Positions 23,869-32,553 of a stretch of 64,000 nucleotides of DNA are shown one piece after another (the stretch's first letter is position 1; every line of letters begins with the position of its first letter). Position numbers and translations under genes: made by a program. The stretch comes from Leucobacter chromiiresistens. GTDB lineage: Bacteria > Actinomycetota > Actinomycetes > Actinomycetales > Microbacteriaceae. Below the pieces are notes generated by a model. It was not told the DNA's origin and searched no databases. It saw nothing but the letters and a program-made list of their open reading frames with translations. The stretch is from positions 1,116,001 to 1,180,000 of the forward strand of contig NZ_FNKB01000001.1 of the NCBI RefSeq assembly GCF_900102345.1, written 5' to 3'.

Positions 23869-23950
23869 CGAGACCGAGGGGTCGCCGCGAGACCGAGGGA
23901 TTCGGCGCCGAAGATTCCCTCGGTCTCAGACGAAACGCTCGCGCTCGGCG
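23869..23950 (-). repeat. ~80-bp dispersed repeat covering the 3' end of the membrane-protein gene (copy 2)
   Basis: Read on the minus strand, this is the same element as 14083-14164. It covers the last eight codons of the local gene (ending ERERFV), the stop, a hairpin and the block CTCGCGGCGACCCCTCGGTC, with about five differences. The two host genes are unrelated. Confidence 0.8.
23889..23927. terminator. Strong bidirectional hairpin between convergent genes
   Basis: GAGACCGAGGGA (23889-23900) pairs with TCCCTCGGTCTC (23916-23927), and the interior TTCGGCGCCGAA is itself a palindrome. It sits between the FrlC-like gene and the convergent membrane-protein gene, so it can end both transcripts. 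Confidence 0.65.
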
Positions 23951-24450
23951 AGATCTGAGTGTTCCGAGCGATCCGCGAGCTCTGAGTGCTCGGCGAGATC
24001 TGAGCGCTCGGCGAGTTCGTCCTCCTCGGGCTTCGGATCGCGGGCGTCGGCGTACGCGAACGCGAGGGCGGCGATGGCGAGCGCGAACGCGAGGATGCCG
24101 AGGGGGTTGCAGAGCGCGAGCGACATCTCCACGGAGAAGTCGGATCCCGAGGCCAGGCTCAGCACGGAGACGAGATCGTCGCCCACGCGATCCGGAACCG
24201 TCAGCCCGAAACCGACGGCGCTGAGCCATGCCAGGATCAGCGAGACGATCGTGCTGCGACTCGTGCGCCGCCCACGCGCCGCCGTCACCCGCAGCCGGTG
24301 CGCCAGCCACAGCTGCAGCCCGGCGAACACGAACCCGATCGTCGGCACGTACCACCAGGTCAGACTGCCGCCGATGCCGAACGGCCAGCGGCCGACCGAC
24401 ATCCACAGCGCCAGCACCACTCCGACGACCACCACGATCGGGCTCCGCAC
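23926..24450 (-). CDS. Small four-TM membrane protein with repetitive acidic tail
   Basis: This 174-residue protein has four hydrophobic segments (about VVVVGVVLALWMSVG, YVPTIGFVFAGLQLWLAH, STIVSLILAWLSAVGFGL and NPLGILAFALAIAALAFAYA). Its charged C-terminal tail is made of near-repeats: ERSDLAEHSELADRSEHSDL. The tail DNA is a degenerate tandem repeat around CTCGCCGAGCGCTCAGAT, and the last eight codons belong to the dispersed repeat at 23869-23950. I do not recognise the family. It is convergent with the FrlC-like gene and upstream of two divergent tRNA genes. Confidence 0.6.
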   Translation of the reverse strand: MRSPIVVVVGVVLALWMSVGRWPFGIGGSLTWWYVPTIGFVFAGLQLWLAHRLRVTAARGRRTSRSTIVSLILAWLSAVGFGLTVPDRVGDDLVSVLSLASGSDFSVEMSLALCNPLGILAFALAIAALAFAYADARDPKPEEDELAERSDLAEHSELADRSEHSDLAERERFV

Positions 24451-24580
24451 ACCTGCTCCTCATCCGTCCGCCCCGCTTCCGGCTGCGGACCCGCCCGGGC
24501 GCACGATTCGCGCCCACCAGATTTCACTTTAGGCGGTCAACAGTGCTATTCTCTAACGGTTGTCATCGCACGGTGGCCGC

Positions 24581-24652
<72 letters not shown>

Positions 24653-24681
24653 CTGACTCTGCTGGTCTTCCGATCAGGTTT

Positions 24682-24758
24682 GGCTGAGTAGCTCAGCTGG
24701 TTAGAGCGCACGACTCATAATCGTGAGGTCGCGGGATCGAGCCCCGCCTCAGCTACCA
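24682..24758 (+). tRNA. tRNA-Met(CAU), elongator type
   Basis: The acceptor GGCTGAG/CTCAGCT has a G-U first pair. The D arm is AGCTCAGCTGGTTAGAGC, the anticodon stem CACGA/TCGTG encloses CTCATAA (anticodon CAT), and the T arm is GCGGG ATCGAGC CCCGC. The CCA end is encoded. The paired first position argues for elongator rather than initiator tRNA. Confidence 0.95.
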
Positions 24759-24764
24759 GAGTCA

Positions 24765-24798
24765 CGAAGAAACCCCCTCCTGCGAGGGGGTTTCTTCG
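24765..24798 (+). terminator. Intrinsic terminator after the tRNA pair
   Basis: A perfect 15-bp hairpin (CGAAGAAACCCCCTC and its complement) has a CTGC loop, and its distal arm carries TTTCTTCG. Confidence 0.85.
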
Positions 24799-24948
24799 CG
24801 TTCGGGGCCGGTCGTGCGGTCGGGCCGGCGGGCGGCGGGTCCGGCCGCTGCGCGGCCGCACCGGCACCGCGGCACCGCTGCGCCGCCGCGGCGCAGTCGC
24901 AAAGCCGCCGCCCGGCCGCACCGCCGCCCGGCCGCACCGCCGCCGCGG

Positions 24949-25590
24949 TCAGTCGTCGATGTCGACCAGCTGACTGGTGAACGCGTCGACGACGGCCTCG
25001 CGGTCGGTGCTCGCGAACTCGAACTGGTAGACGAGCCGGCCGTCGGAGAAGCCGAGCTTCCAGCTGCCGACCGGCTCGTCGATCTCGGCGGTCGCCGAGA
25101 CCATCGCCTCAGCGACGGGCACGACGTCGGACAGCGAGATGGCGGGGTCGGGTACCTCGTCGTGCTCAATGCGCTCGGTGCGCTGGTCGAGCACCGACCC
25201 GTCTGCGGCGTCGACGTCGACGTCGACCTCCTCGGTCGCGGTGATGATCTCGACGCGGTAGACGAGGCGCGAGCGGCGCGGGGTGAGCTCGATCGACTGC
25301 AGGTCGCCGGGGGCGGCGTGCAGCGCGGCGTCCGCCGCCTCCTGCGGCGCGATGTCGGGCACGAACTCCCGAAGGTCGGGGTGCGACGGGGTGGTCTGCG
25401 GCGACTCGTCGGCGGTCGACGACGAGTCGCCGGGCGACGCTGTCGAATCGGGGGCCGCGCTCGTGGCGGTCGGTTCGGTGGGCGCCGTGTCGCCGCTGGT
25501 GTCGCCGCAGCCGGTGAGCATGAGGCCGGCGGCGAGAACGGCGGGGATCGCGAGGGCGATCGAGACGGACGTGAATGGTCGACGGTGCAT
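24949..25590 (-). CDS. PepSY-domain-like secreted lipoprotein
   Basis: This 213-residue protein has a lipoprotein signal (IALAIPAVLAAGLMLTGC, lipobox cysteine near residue 28). A Thr/Ser/Pro-rich linker of about 45 residues and two PepSY-like units follow: DAALHAAPGDLQSIELTPRR to EEVDVDVDAADGSVLDQRTE, and a second half ending GRLVYQFEFASTDREAVVDA. PepSY domains occur in secreted regulators and inhibitors of proteases and in cell-envelope proteins. The gene stands alone, divergent from the LLM/GH65 operon. Confidence 0.75.
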   Translation of the reverse strand: MHRRPFTSVSIALAIPAVLAAGLMLTGCGDTSGDTAPTEPTATSAAPDSTASPGDSSSTADESPQTTPSHPDLREFVPDIAPQEAADAALHAAPGDLQSIELTPRRSRLVYRVEIITATEEVDVDVDAADGSVLDQRTERIEHDEVPDPAISLSDVVPVAEAMVSATAEIDEPVGSWKLGFSDGRLVYQFEFASTDREAVVDAFTSQLVDIDD

Positions 25591-25944
25591 GAGGGGCTCG
25601 ATTCCTGATTCGGTCGTGACGAGGTGGGTGCAGGGCTGCGCGTGTGCCTGCGCATCCGCAATTGTGAGCCGTGATCCGCGTCCGTACGCGCCTTTCCGCG
25701 TTTTTACGTATGCGAGCGAGCGTTTTTAGGTAGTGCGGGCCGGGTTGCGCAGTGGATCGAGCCTCGATACGCATGCGGGGCCCATACGAAATCGGCGGCG
25801 CCGGGCGCAAGCCGATGGTTCGGCGGGGTCGCGATCGGTAGCCTCGATCGCAATGCACACGAGGTGCGCAATGCGTACGAGGCGCGCAGCGCGCACGAGT
25901 CGCACCGCGCACGCGGGGCCGACGCGCGAGAGAGGGGCGGAGAT
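25591..25944. other. Divergent intergenic region, no gene seen
   Basis: These 354 bases separate the PepSY lipoprotein from the LLM oxidoreductase. They hold A/T-richer pieces near 25695-25730 (CGTTTTTACGTATGCGAGCG), suitable for a promoter, and a short imperfect repeat of GTGCGCAATGC/GTACGAGGCGCGC at 25863-25910. No reading frame with coding character is found. Confidence 0.4.
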
Positions 25945-26907
25945 ATGACGGTGATCGGGTACCACGCGTCGCACGAGCAGCACGCTCCGAGCGAGCTGCT
26001 CGAGGCGGTGCAGCTCGCCGAGCGGGCCGGCTTCGAGGCGGCGATGTGCTCCGATCACCTCGCGCCGTGGACGCGGCGGCAGGGCGAGTCGGGGTTCGCG
26101 TGGAGCTGGCTGGGCGCGGCGCTCGCCACCACCTCGCTGAGCTTCGGCATTGTGAATGCGGTCGGTCAGCGCTACCACCCGGTCATCGTGGCGCAGGCGA
26201 TCGCGACGCTCGCCGAGATGTTCCCGAACCGCTTCTGGGCGTCCCTCGGCAGCGGAGAGGCGCTCAACGAGCACGTCACCGGCGACCCCTGGCCAGAGAA
26301 GCCCGCGCGGCAGCGGCGATTGCGCGAGTGCGTCGACGTGATCCGCCGACTGCTCGACGGTGAGCAGGTGCACGAGCCGGAGGGTCTCGTCAGCGTGCAC
26401 CGGGCGCGCATCTGGAGCCGCCCCGCGGAGCGCGTGCCGCTGCTCGGCGCGGCCGCGAGCGCCGACACGGCGGAGTGGGTCGCGGGGTGGGCGGACGGCC
26501 TGATCACCGTCGCATCCACGCCCGAGGAGACGCGGGCCATGCTCGAGCGGTACCGTGCGGCGGGCGGCGCCGGCAGTGCCCGCCTGCAGGTGCACGTGAG
26601 CCTCGGCGAGACGGCGGAGCAGGCGGTGCGCGAAGCGGCGGATCAGTGGGCGCACAGCACCGTGCCGGGCGAGCTCATGTGGGAGCTCCCCGAACCCGAG
26701 GACTACGAGGCGGCCGCGCGGGTGTCGGAGGAGGCGCTCGGGCGCGAGGTGGTGATCTCCCATTCCGCGGTCGACCTGGCCGAGCGGATCGCGGAGCTCG
26801 CCGCCGGCTTCGATCACGTCTACCTGCACCACGTCGGCCCCGACCAGCAGACGTTTCTGCGGCGGTGCGAAGCCGAACTGCTGCCCGAACTCCGGAGGAT
26901 CCTGTGA
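25945..26907 (+). CDS. LLM-class flavin oxidoreductase (non-F420 flavinoid type)
   Basis: This 320-residue TIM-barrel protein of the bacterial luciferase-like family begins TVIGYHASHEQHAPSELLEA. It carries CSDHLAPWTRRQGESGFAWS and the segment RFWASLGSGEALNEHVTGDP, which resemble TIGR03885-type proteins and F420-dependent dehydrogenases. The cofactor (FMN or F420) cannot be decided by eye. The start has GGAG upstream. Its stop overlaps the GTG start of the GH65 gene (GTGA), so the two enzymes are co-produced. Confidence 0.84.
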   Translation: MTVIGYHASHEQHAPSELLEAVQLAERAGFEAAMCSDHLAPWTRRQGESGFAWSWLGAALATTSLSFGIVNAVGQRYHPVIVAQAIATLAEMFPNRFWASLGSGEALNEHVTGDPWPEKPARQRRLRECVDVIRRLLDGEQVHEPEGLVSVHRARIWSRPAERVPLLGAAASADTAEWVAGWADGLITVASTPEETRAMLERYRAAGGAGSARLQVHVSLGETAEQAVREAADQWAHSTVPGELMWELPEPEDYEAAARVSEEALGREVVISHSAVDLAERIAELAAGFDHVYLHHVGPDQQTFLRRCEAELLPELRRIL

Positions 26908-29282
26908 CCGCACCGAAATTCGACGTCGAACCGTGGGGCCTCAGCACGGGCGGGCTGGATGCGGCGCAGCTCGCGCACGAGGAGTCGGTGTTCGGGCTCT
27001 CGAACGGGCATGTGGGCTGGCGCGGCAATCTCGACGAGGGGGATCCGCGGGGGCTCGCGGGCAGCTACCTGAACGGCGTGTTCGAGGAACACCCGATGCC
27101 GTACGCGGAGGACGGCTACGGCTACCCCGAGACGGGCCAGAGCGTGATCAACGTGCCGAACGGGCAGATCATCAGGCTGCAGGTGAACGGCGAGCCCTTC
27201 ACGGTGCGCCACGGCGCGGTCGACGGCCACGTGCGGCGGCTCGACTTCCGCGCCGGCACGCTGCAGCGCAGCCTCACCTGGACGACGCCCTCGGGGGATG
27301 CTGTTGAGATCCGCTCCACGCGGCTGGTGTCGTTCGAGCACCGCTCGATCGCGGCCGTGCGCTACTCGGTGCGAGCGGTGGCGTCGCCCGTCGAGGTCGT
27401 CGTCGAGTCGGAGGTGCGCGCGAACGAGCCGCTGCCGACGGAGCACGGCGATCCACGGGTGCAGGATCTGCTGGCGCGGCCGCTGGTCGGTCTCGCCGGC
27501 GAGGCGGCGGGGGCGTCGGCCGTCGTCGTGCACCGCACGCGGGAGAGCGGGTTGACGGTCGCGACGGCGATGGATCACGTGCTCATGGGGGAGGACGCGC
27601 CCGATGGGCCGAGCGCCTCCGTGAGCTCCCGCGCCGAGGGCGATGTCGCCCGGACCACGATCCGGGCGTCGCTGGGGGCGGGGGAGGCCCTCGAGTTCGT
27701 GAAGTTCGTTGGTCACGAGTGGTCGGGGCGGGCCTCGGTCGCGGCGCTGCAGCAGCAGGCGGTGTCGGGTGTGGCGGCCGCGGTGCGCGACGGCTGGGGC
27801 GGCATCGCGGCCGCGCAGCGCCGACACCTCGACGCGTTCTGGAGCTCCGCCGACGTGCGCGTCGAGGGGGAGCCGCGCCTGCAGCAGGCGGTGCGCTTCG
27901 CGCTATTCCAGACCCATCAGGCCTCGGCGCGGCTGGAGCTGCGCTCGATCCCGGGCAAGGGGCTCACGGGGTCGGGCTACGAGGGGCACACGTTCTGGGA
28001 TTTCGAGGCCTTCGTGCTGCCGGTGCTCATCTCGACATCGCCGCGCGCCGCGGAGCAGGCGCTGCGCTGGCGCTACGCGACGCTCGATCATGCCCGCGAT
28101 CGTGCGAAGCTGCTGCGTCTCGAGGGCGCCGCGTTCGCCTGGCGCACGATCGACGGCCGCGAGAGCTCGGGGTACTGGCCGGCCAGCACGGCGGCGTTCC
28201 ACGTCAACGCCGACATCGCGGTGGCCGTGACGCAGTACGTGCGCGCGACGGGCGACACCGATTTCGAGCGGGAGTGCGGTATCGAGATGCTGATGGAGAC
28301 GGCGCGCCTGTGGCTCTCGCTCGGCCGCCGCGATGAGCGCGGCGCCTTCCACATCGACGGCGTCACGGGGCCCGACGAGTACTCCGCCGTGATGAACGAC
28401 AACGTGTACACCAACCTCATGGTGCAGCTGAACCTGCGGGGCGCCGCGGCGTCGGCTCGCGCCCATGCCGATGTCGCCGATCGCCTCGGCATCGCGGCGG
28501 AGGAGGTCTCGGCTTGGGAGGCGGCGGCCGACGCGATGCACATCCCGTTCGACTCGGCCCGGGGCGTGCACCCGCAGGCGGCGGGCTACACGGATCTGGC
28601 GCGGTGGGACTTCGAGTCGACGCACCCCGAGCAGTACCTGCTGCACGACCACTTCCCCTACTTCGATCTGTACCGCAAGCAGGTCGTGAAGCAGGCCGAT
28701 CTCGTGCTCGCCCTGTTCTTCGCGCACGAGGCGTTCACGTTCGCGGAGAAGGATCGCGCGTTCGCCTACTACGAGGCGATCACAGTGCGCGACTCCTCGC
28801 TCTCCGCAGCGGCCCAGGCGGTGGTGGCCGCGGAGGTGGGGCATCTCGACCTCGCGTACGACTATCTCGCGGAGGTGGCGACGCTCGATCTCGACGACCT
28901 GCACGGCAACACGGAGGAGGGGCTGCACGTGGCCGCGCTGGGCGGCGTCTGGCTGGCGCTCGTCTGCGGTTTCGGCGGGTTGCGCGACAGCTCCTCGGGG
29001 TTCGGGTTCGCGCCGCGGCTCCCCTCGCGGCTGAGCCGCCTGACGTTCGCGGTGCGCGTGCACGGCTCGGTGGTGGAGCTCGAGATCGCGCCGACCGAGA
29101 CGACGTACCGGCTGCGCGAGGGCGACGCGGTGCGCTTCCGGCACTTCGGGGAGGAGGTCGCGCTGGGGCCGGATCGCGCCCTGCGCCTGCCGACCCCGGC
29201 GCAGCCGGCGGCGAGCGCGACGCCCGTGCAGCCGCGCAGCCGGGCGCCGCGCCCGGCCGGCCGGGCGCTCGGGGAGCAGTGA
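26904..29282 (+). CDS. Glycoside hydrolase family 65 protein (disaccharide phosphorylase/hydrolase)
   Basis: This 792-residue protein has GH65 architecture. An N-terminal beta-sandwich starts FDVEPWGLSTGGLDAAQLAH and includes ESVFGLSNGHVGWRGNLDEG. A central (alpha/alpha)6 barrel contains GYEGHTFWDFEAFVLPVLIS, the catalytic acid in DGVTGPDEYSAVMNDNVYTN (Glu about residue 492) and the phosphate-site region DLYRKQVVKQADLVLALFF. A C-terminal beta domain follows. Relatives phosphorolyse trehalose, maltose, kojibiose or nigerose. The exact disaccharide is not visible, and no beta-phosphoglucomutase gene lies beside it. The tail after residue ~760 is Pro/Ala-rich. Translation is coupled to the LLM gene. 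Confidence 0.9.
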   Translation: MTAPKFDVEPWGLSTGGLDAAQLAHEESVFGLSNGHVGWRGNLDEGDPRGLAGSYLNGVFEEHPMPYAEDGYGYPETGQSVINVPNGQIIRLQVNGEPFTVRHGAVDGHVRRLDFRAGTLQRSLTWTTPSGDAVEIRSTRLVSFEHRSIAAVRYSVRAVASPVEVVVESEVRANEPLPTEHGDPRVQDLLARPLVGLAGEAAGASAVVVHRTRESGLTVATAMDHVLMGEDAPDGPSASVSSRAEGDVARTTIRASLGAGEALEFVKFVGHEWSGRASVAALQQQAVSGVAAAVRDGWGGIAAAQRRHLDAFWSSADVRVEGEPRLQQAVRFALFQTHQASARLELRSIPGKGLTGSGYEGHTFWDFEAFVLPVLISTSPRAAEQALRWRYATLDHARDRAKLLRLEGAAFAWRTIDGRESSGYWPASTAAFHVNADIAVAVTQYVRATGDTDFERECGIEMLMETARLWLSLGRRDERGAFHIDGVTGPDEYSAVMNDNVYTNLMVQLNLRGAAASARAHADVADRLGIAAEEVSAWEAAADAMHIPFDSARGVHPQAAGYTDLARWDFESTHPEQYLLHDHFPYFDLYRKQVVKQADLVLALFFAHEAFTFAEKDRAFAYYEAITVRDSSLSAAAQAVVAAEVGHLDLAYDYLAEVATLDLDDLHGNTEEGLHVAALGGVWLALVCGFGGLRDSSSGFGFAPRLPSRLSRLTFAVRVHGSVVELEIAPTETTYRLREGDAVRFRHFGEEVALGPDRALRLPTPAQPAASATPVQPRSRAPRPAGRALGEQ

Positions 29283-29435
29283 CCGGCGGGTGAGGCTTCC
29301 GCGACCGGGCGGGTTCGGAGTGTAGGTGCCCGCGCGCCCGCCTTCAAGGCCGTCGCGCGCTCGGCCCGCACGCCCCAGATTGGAGGTGCAGCTTCGCTGC
29401 GGACGAATCCGACGACTGAGGGGAGAGCGCACGCG

Positions 29436-30641
29436 ATGACCACAGGAAGAGATCTCCGGAACGCATTGCAGACGCCCGGGCCGTGGACGACGGCGTATAC
29501 GGATGGAACGAGCGACGAGCCGCAGTCGGTGGAGGAGGCGCGGGAGGGGCGGTCGCTGCGTCGACTGGCCGATGCGGGCGCCCCCGAGGGCGACGTGGCC
29601 GTGATCCGCGAGGCGCTGCGCGAGCGCAACGGAGCCGCCGACCCGACCACGCGCTTCCTGCTGGTGCGCGACGGGCGCATCGTCGTGCACGAGGAGTTCG
29701 CGGGGCCACGGCACGGTCCGGAGGTGCTCGCGCACGGCCCGCTCCCGGTGCTCGTGCCCCTGCTGCGGCACCGGGGCCGCATGCTCCGCTACCTCGTCGT
29801 CGAGACCTCCCGCGACGGCGCCGACGTCTGCCTCGAGACCGCGGGGCAGCGCGAGGCGGAGTCGTCGGAGAGCGTCGAGGGGCGCACCGATGCGCTGCCG
29901 AAGGTGCAGGCCGGCGGGTGGTCGCAGCCGCGCTGGCAGCGCCACTCGGAGGAGATCTGGAAGCACACGCAGTCCGAGGTCGCCGAGGTGGTGGATCGCC
30001 TCACGCGCGAAGCCGCGCCCGCGTTCATCGCGCTGGCGGGCGACGTGCGGGCGCGTCAGCTGCTCCGCGATCAGCTCGCCCCCGAGAGCGCGAGCCTCGT
30101 GGTCGAGGTCGACGCGAACACCCGCGCCGACGGTGCGGGGGATGCCGCGCTGCGGCACGCGATCGAGCAGGCGCTCGACGGCGCGCTCGCGCGCGACCTC
30201 GCCGGGGCGATCGACGCTTCGCACGCGGAGGGCGGCCGCCTGCGGGCCGACGGCGCCGAGGCCGTCGTCGCGGCGCTGCAGCAGGCGCAGGTGGCCGAGC
30301 TCTTCCTCGACGCGCGCCTGATCGCAGCGCCCGCCGCCGCCGACGCCGACGACGCCGATGCGCCGGGCGCGCTCGTCGCGCTCGATGCGGAGCCGTGGAT
30401 CGCGGCCGACGGGGAGGCGTTCGACGCGGCGGGCGAGGTCGCCCGCCAGCCGCTCGCCGAGGCTCTCGCGCGCGCCGCAGTGCTCACCGATGCGCGGGTG
30501 CGCATCTGCGAGGACGAACCGCAGGCGCCCGACGCGGCGCGGGAGGAGCGCGATGCGCAGCCTCCGTTCGCGCTGCTGCGCTGGGAGCGCGGCGCCCCGG
30601 GAGATACGCAGGTGCAGGGAGACGGGAGGTCGTTCGCATGA
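29436..30641 (+). CDS. BaeRF2-family protein (Rv2629-like, eRF1/Vms1 fold)
   Basis: This 401-residue protein has the hallmark GGWSQPRWQRHSEEIWKHTQ, corresponding to the loop with catalytic glutamine in bacterial relatives of archaeo-eukaryotic release factors. It is followed by AEVVDRLTREAAPAFIALAG and an eL30-like region with a GRLRADGAEAVVAALQQAQV helix. The family is thought to hydrolyse peptidyl-tRNA during ribosome rescue or to respond to stress; in mycobacteria Rv2629 belongs to the dormancy regulon. The ATG at 29436 follows GAGGGGAGAG. Its stop overlaps the start of the pyruvate-oxidase-like gene (ATGA). An acidic Ala/Asp insert lies near residue 290. Confidence 0.82.
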   Translation: MTTGRDLRNALQTPGPWTTAYTDGTSDEPQSVEEAREGRSLRRLADAGAPEGDVAVIREALRERNGAADPTTRFLLVRDGRIVVHEEFAGPRHGPEVLAHGPLPVLVPLLRHRGRMLRYLVVETSRDGADVCLETAGQREAESSESVEGRTDALPKVQAGGWSQPRWQRHSEEIWKHTQSEVAEVVDRLTREAAPAFIALAGDVRARQLLRDQLAPESASLVVEVDANTRADGAGDAALRHAIEQALDGALARDLAGAIDASHAEGGRLRADGAEAVVAALQQAQVAELFLDARLIAAPAAADADDADAPGALVALDAEPWIAADGEAFDAAGEVARQPLAEALARAAVLTDARVRICEDEPQAPDAAREERDAQPPFALLRWERGAPGDTQVQGDGRSFA

Positions 30642-32440
30642 GCGGAGGAGTGGAGCGGGGCACGGTGGCGGATGCGATCGTCGACCGGTTGGCGAAGTGG
30701 GGCGTCGAGCGCCTCTACGGATACTCGGGCGACGGCAACAATCCGCTGCTCGGGGCGCTCGGCCGGGCCACGGCGGCGCCGCGGTTCGTCCAGGCGAGGC
30801 ACGAGGAGAGCGCGGCGTTCATGGCCGTCGGCGACGCGAAGTACACGGGCGGCGTCGGCGTGGTCACGTCGACGCAGGGCCCCGGCGCTATCCACCTGCT
30901 CAACGGGCTCTACGACGCGAAGCTCGACAGCGTTCCGGTCGTCGCCCTGGTCGCGCAGCAGCACCGCAGCGTGCTCGGCTCCGACTACCAGCAGGAGGTG
31001 GATCTACAGACGCTCTTCCACGATGTCGCGGCGCCGTTCGTGCAGCTCGTGAGCTCGCCCGAGCAGATCTATCTGGCGCTCGATCGCGCCTTCCGCTCCG
31101 CGCTGGCGCGGAAGCAGCCCACCGTCGTGATCCTGCCGCACGACGTGCAGGACGCCCCGGCCCCGGAGCTCGGTCAGGAGCACGGCCACGTCGTCACGGC
31201 CCCGCTCGCCGCGCGGGGCGTGCCGCGGCCGCTCTCCGAGGATCTCGATGCGGCGGTCGACGTGCTCGCGGCGGGCGAGCGCATCGCGATCCTCGCCGGC
31301 CGCGGCGTGGCGCATGCGCGCGCGGAGGTGCAGCGTCTCGCGGATCACCTCGGCGCCGCGCTCACCACCAGTCTGCTCGGCAAGCCCTACGTCGACGAGC
31401 GGCTGCCCCTGTCGGCCGGAACGATGGGGCATCTCGGCACCGACGCGTCCGCGTACGCGATGGAGCACTGCGACACGCTGCTGATCGTCGGCTCGAACGA
31501 TCCGTGGACGGAGTTCTACCCCGCACCCGGCCAGGCCCGAGCGGTGCAGATCGACATCGATCCCGCGGTGATCGCGAACCGCTACCCGGTGGAGGTGGGG
31601 CTCGTCGGCGATGCCCGCGACACGCTCGAAGCGCTGCTCGCCCGGCTCGACGCGCGCGGCGCGACGCCGTGGCGCGAGAGCGTCGAGCGGAGCGTGCAGG
31701 AGTGGCGCGACACCGCCCGCCTGCGCTCCGAGGTCGCCGCTCCGCCGCTGAACCCGGAGCTCATGGTGCGCGAGTTCGGTGCGAGGCTCGCGCCCGAGGT
31801 GCGCCTCGCGAGCGACGTGGGCAGCTGCGTCTACCACTACGCGCGGCAGATCCGGCTGCCCGGTTCGCTGCAGGCCCACCTGTCGAGCACGCTGGCGAGC
31901 ATGGGGTGCGGGGTGCCGTACGGGATCGCCGCGAAGGAGTCGGACTCGGAACGCCCGGTGGCGGTGCTCGCCGGCGATGGCGCCATGCAGATGCTCGGCA
32001 ACGCCGAGCTCATCACGGTGGCGCAGCGCTGGAGCACATGGGTGAACCCGCAGTTCGTCGTGCTCGTGCTGCAGAATCGCGATCTCGCCGAGGTGAGCTG
32101 GGAGCAGCGCGAGATGGGGGCGCAGCCGCGGTTCGTGCCGTCGCAGCGGTTGCCCGAGTTCGGCTACGCCGAATACGCGAAGCTGCTCGGTCTGCACGGC
32201 ATCCGCGTCGACGCCGCCGAGCAGCTGCCCGCGGCGCTCGACGAGGCGTTCGCCGCCGAGCGGCCGGTCGTCGTCGAGGCGATCGTGTCGCAGCACGTGC
32301 CGCTGCTGCCGCCGTTCCCCGGGGCGCGGCAGAAGCTGAGCCCCATGCGGGAGGGCCTGCACGCCGAGGGCGAGCGCGGCGAGGAGGCGCTGCGTCTGCT
32401 CGAGGAGTACGAGCGGATCGCGGCGCGCCCGCGGGAGTGA
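30638..32440 (+). CDS. Thiamine-diphosphate-dependent enzyme, pyruvate oxidase-like
   Basis: This 600-residue ThDP enzyme of the pyruvate oxidase/acetolactate synthase superfamily has an N-terminal PYR domain with the catalytic Glu in VQARHEESAAFMAVGDAKYT. A central FAD/NAD-like domain includes LLIVGSNDPWTEFYP. The C-terminal PP domain has the Mg-ThDP motif LAGDGAMQMLGNAELITVAQ to VLQNRDLAEVSWEQREMGAQ. Likely activity is decarboxylation of pyruvate to acetate or acetyl phosphate, feeding electrons to quinone or oxygen. The ATG overlaps the BaeRF2 stop. The following aldehyde dehydrogenase may handle acetaldehyde by-products. Confidence 0.86.
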   Translation: MSGGVERGTVADAIVDRLAKWGVERLYGYSGDGNNPLLGALGRATAAPRFVQARHEESAAFMAVGDAKYTGGVGVVTSTQGPGAIHLLNGLYDAKLDSVPVVALVAQQHRSVLGSDYQQEVDLQTLFHDVAAPFVQLVSSPEQIYLALDRAFRSALARKQPTVVILPHDVQDAPAPELGQEHGHVVTAPLAARGVPRPLSEDLDAAVDVLAAGERIAILAGRGVAHARAEVQRLADHLGAALTTSLLGKPYVDERLPLSAGTMGHLGTDASAYAMEHCDTLLIVGSNDPWTEFYPAPGQARAVQIDIDPAVIANRYPVEVGLVGDARDTLEALLARLDARGATPWRESVERSVQEWRDTARLRSEVAAPPLNPELMVREFGARLAPEVRLASDVGSCVYHYARQIRLPGSLQAHLSSTLASMGCGVPYGIAAKESDSERPVAVLAGDGAMQMLGNAELITVAQRWSTWVNPQFVVLVLQNRDLAEVSWEQREMGAQPRFVPSQRLPEFGYAEYAKLLGLHGIRVDAAEQLPAALDEAFAAERPVVVEAIVSQHVPLLPPFPGARQKLSPMREGLHAEGERGEEALRLLEEYERIAARPRE

Positions 32441-32553
32441 CGCGCGGCCGCGCCGCCGCCCCATTGCATCGAACGATCACCGGGCGCAACCCTCCTGCGC
32501 CCGGGGCGGGCGGACCGATAGACAGTCAGCGACGGACGACGGAAGGGACCTGC

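Noticed and set aside
23734..23870. CRISPR-like array suggested by regular repeats after the FrlC-like gene
   Set aside because: The repeats are direct 20-bp tandem units without unique spacers, so this is simple-sequence expansion.
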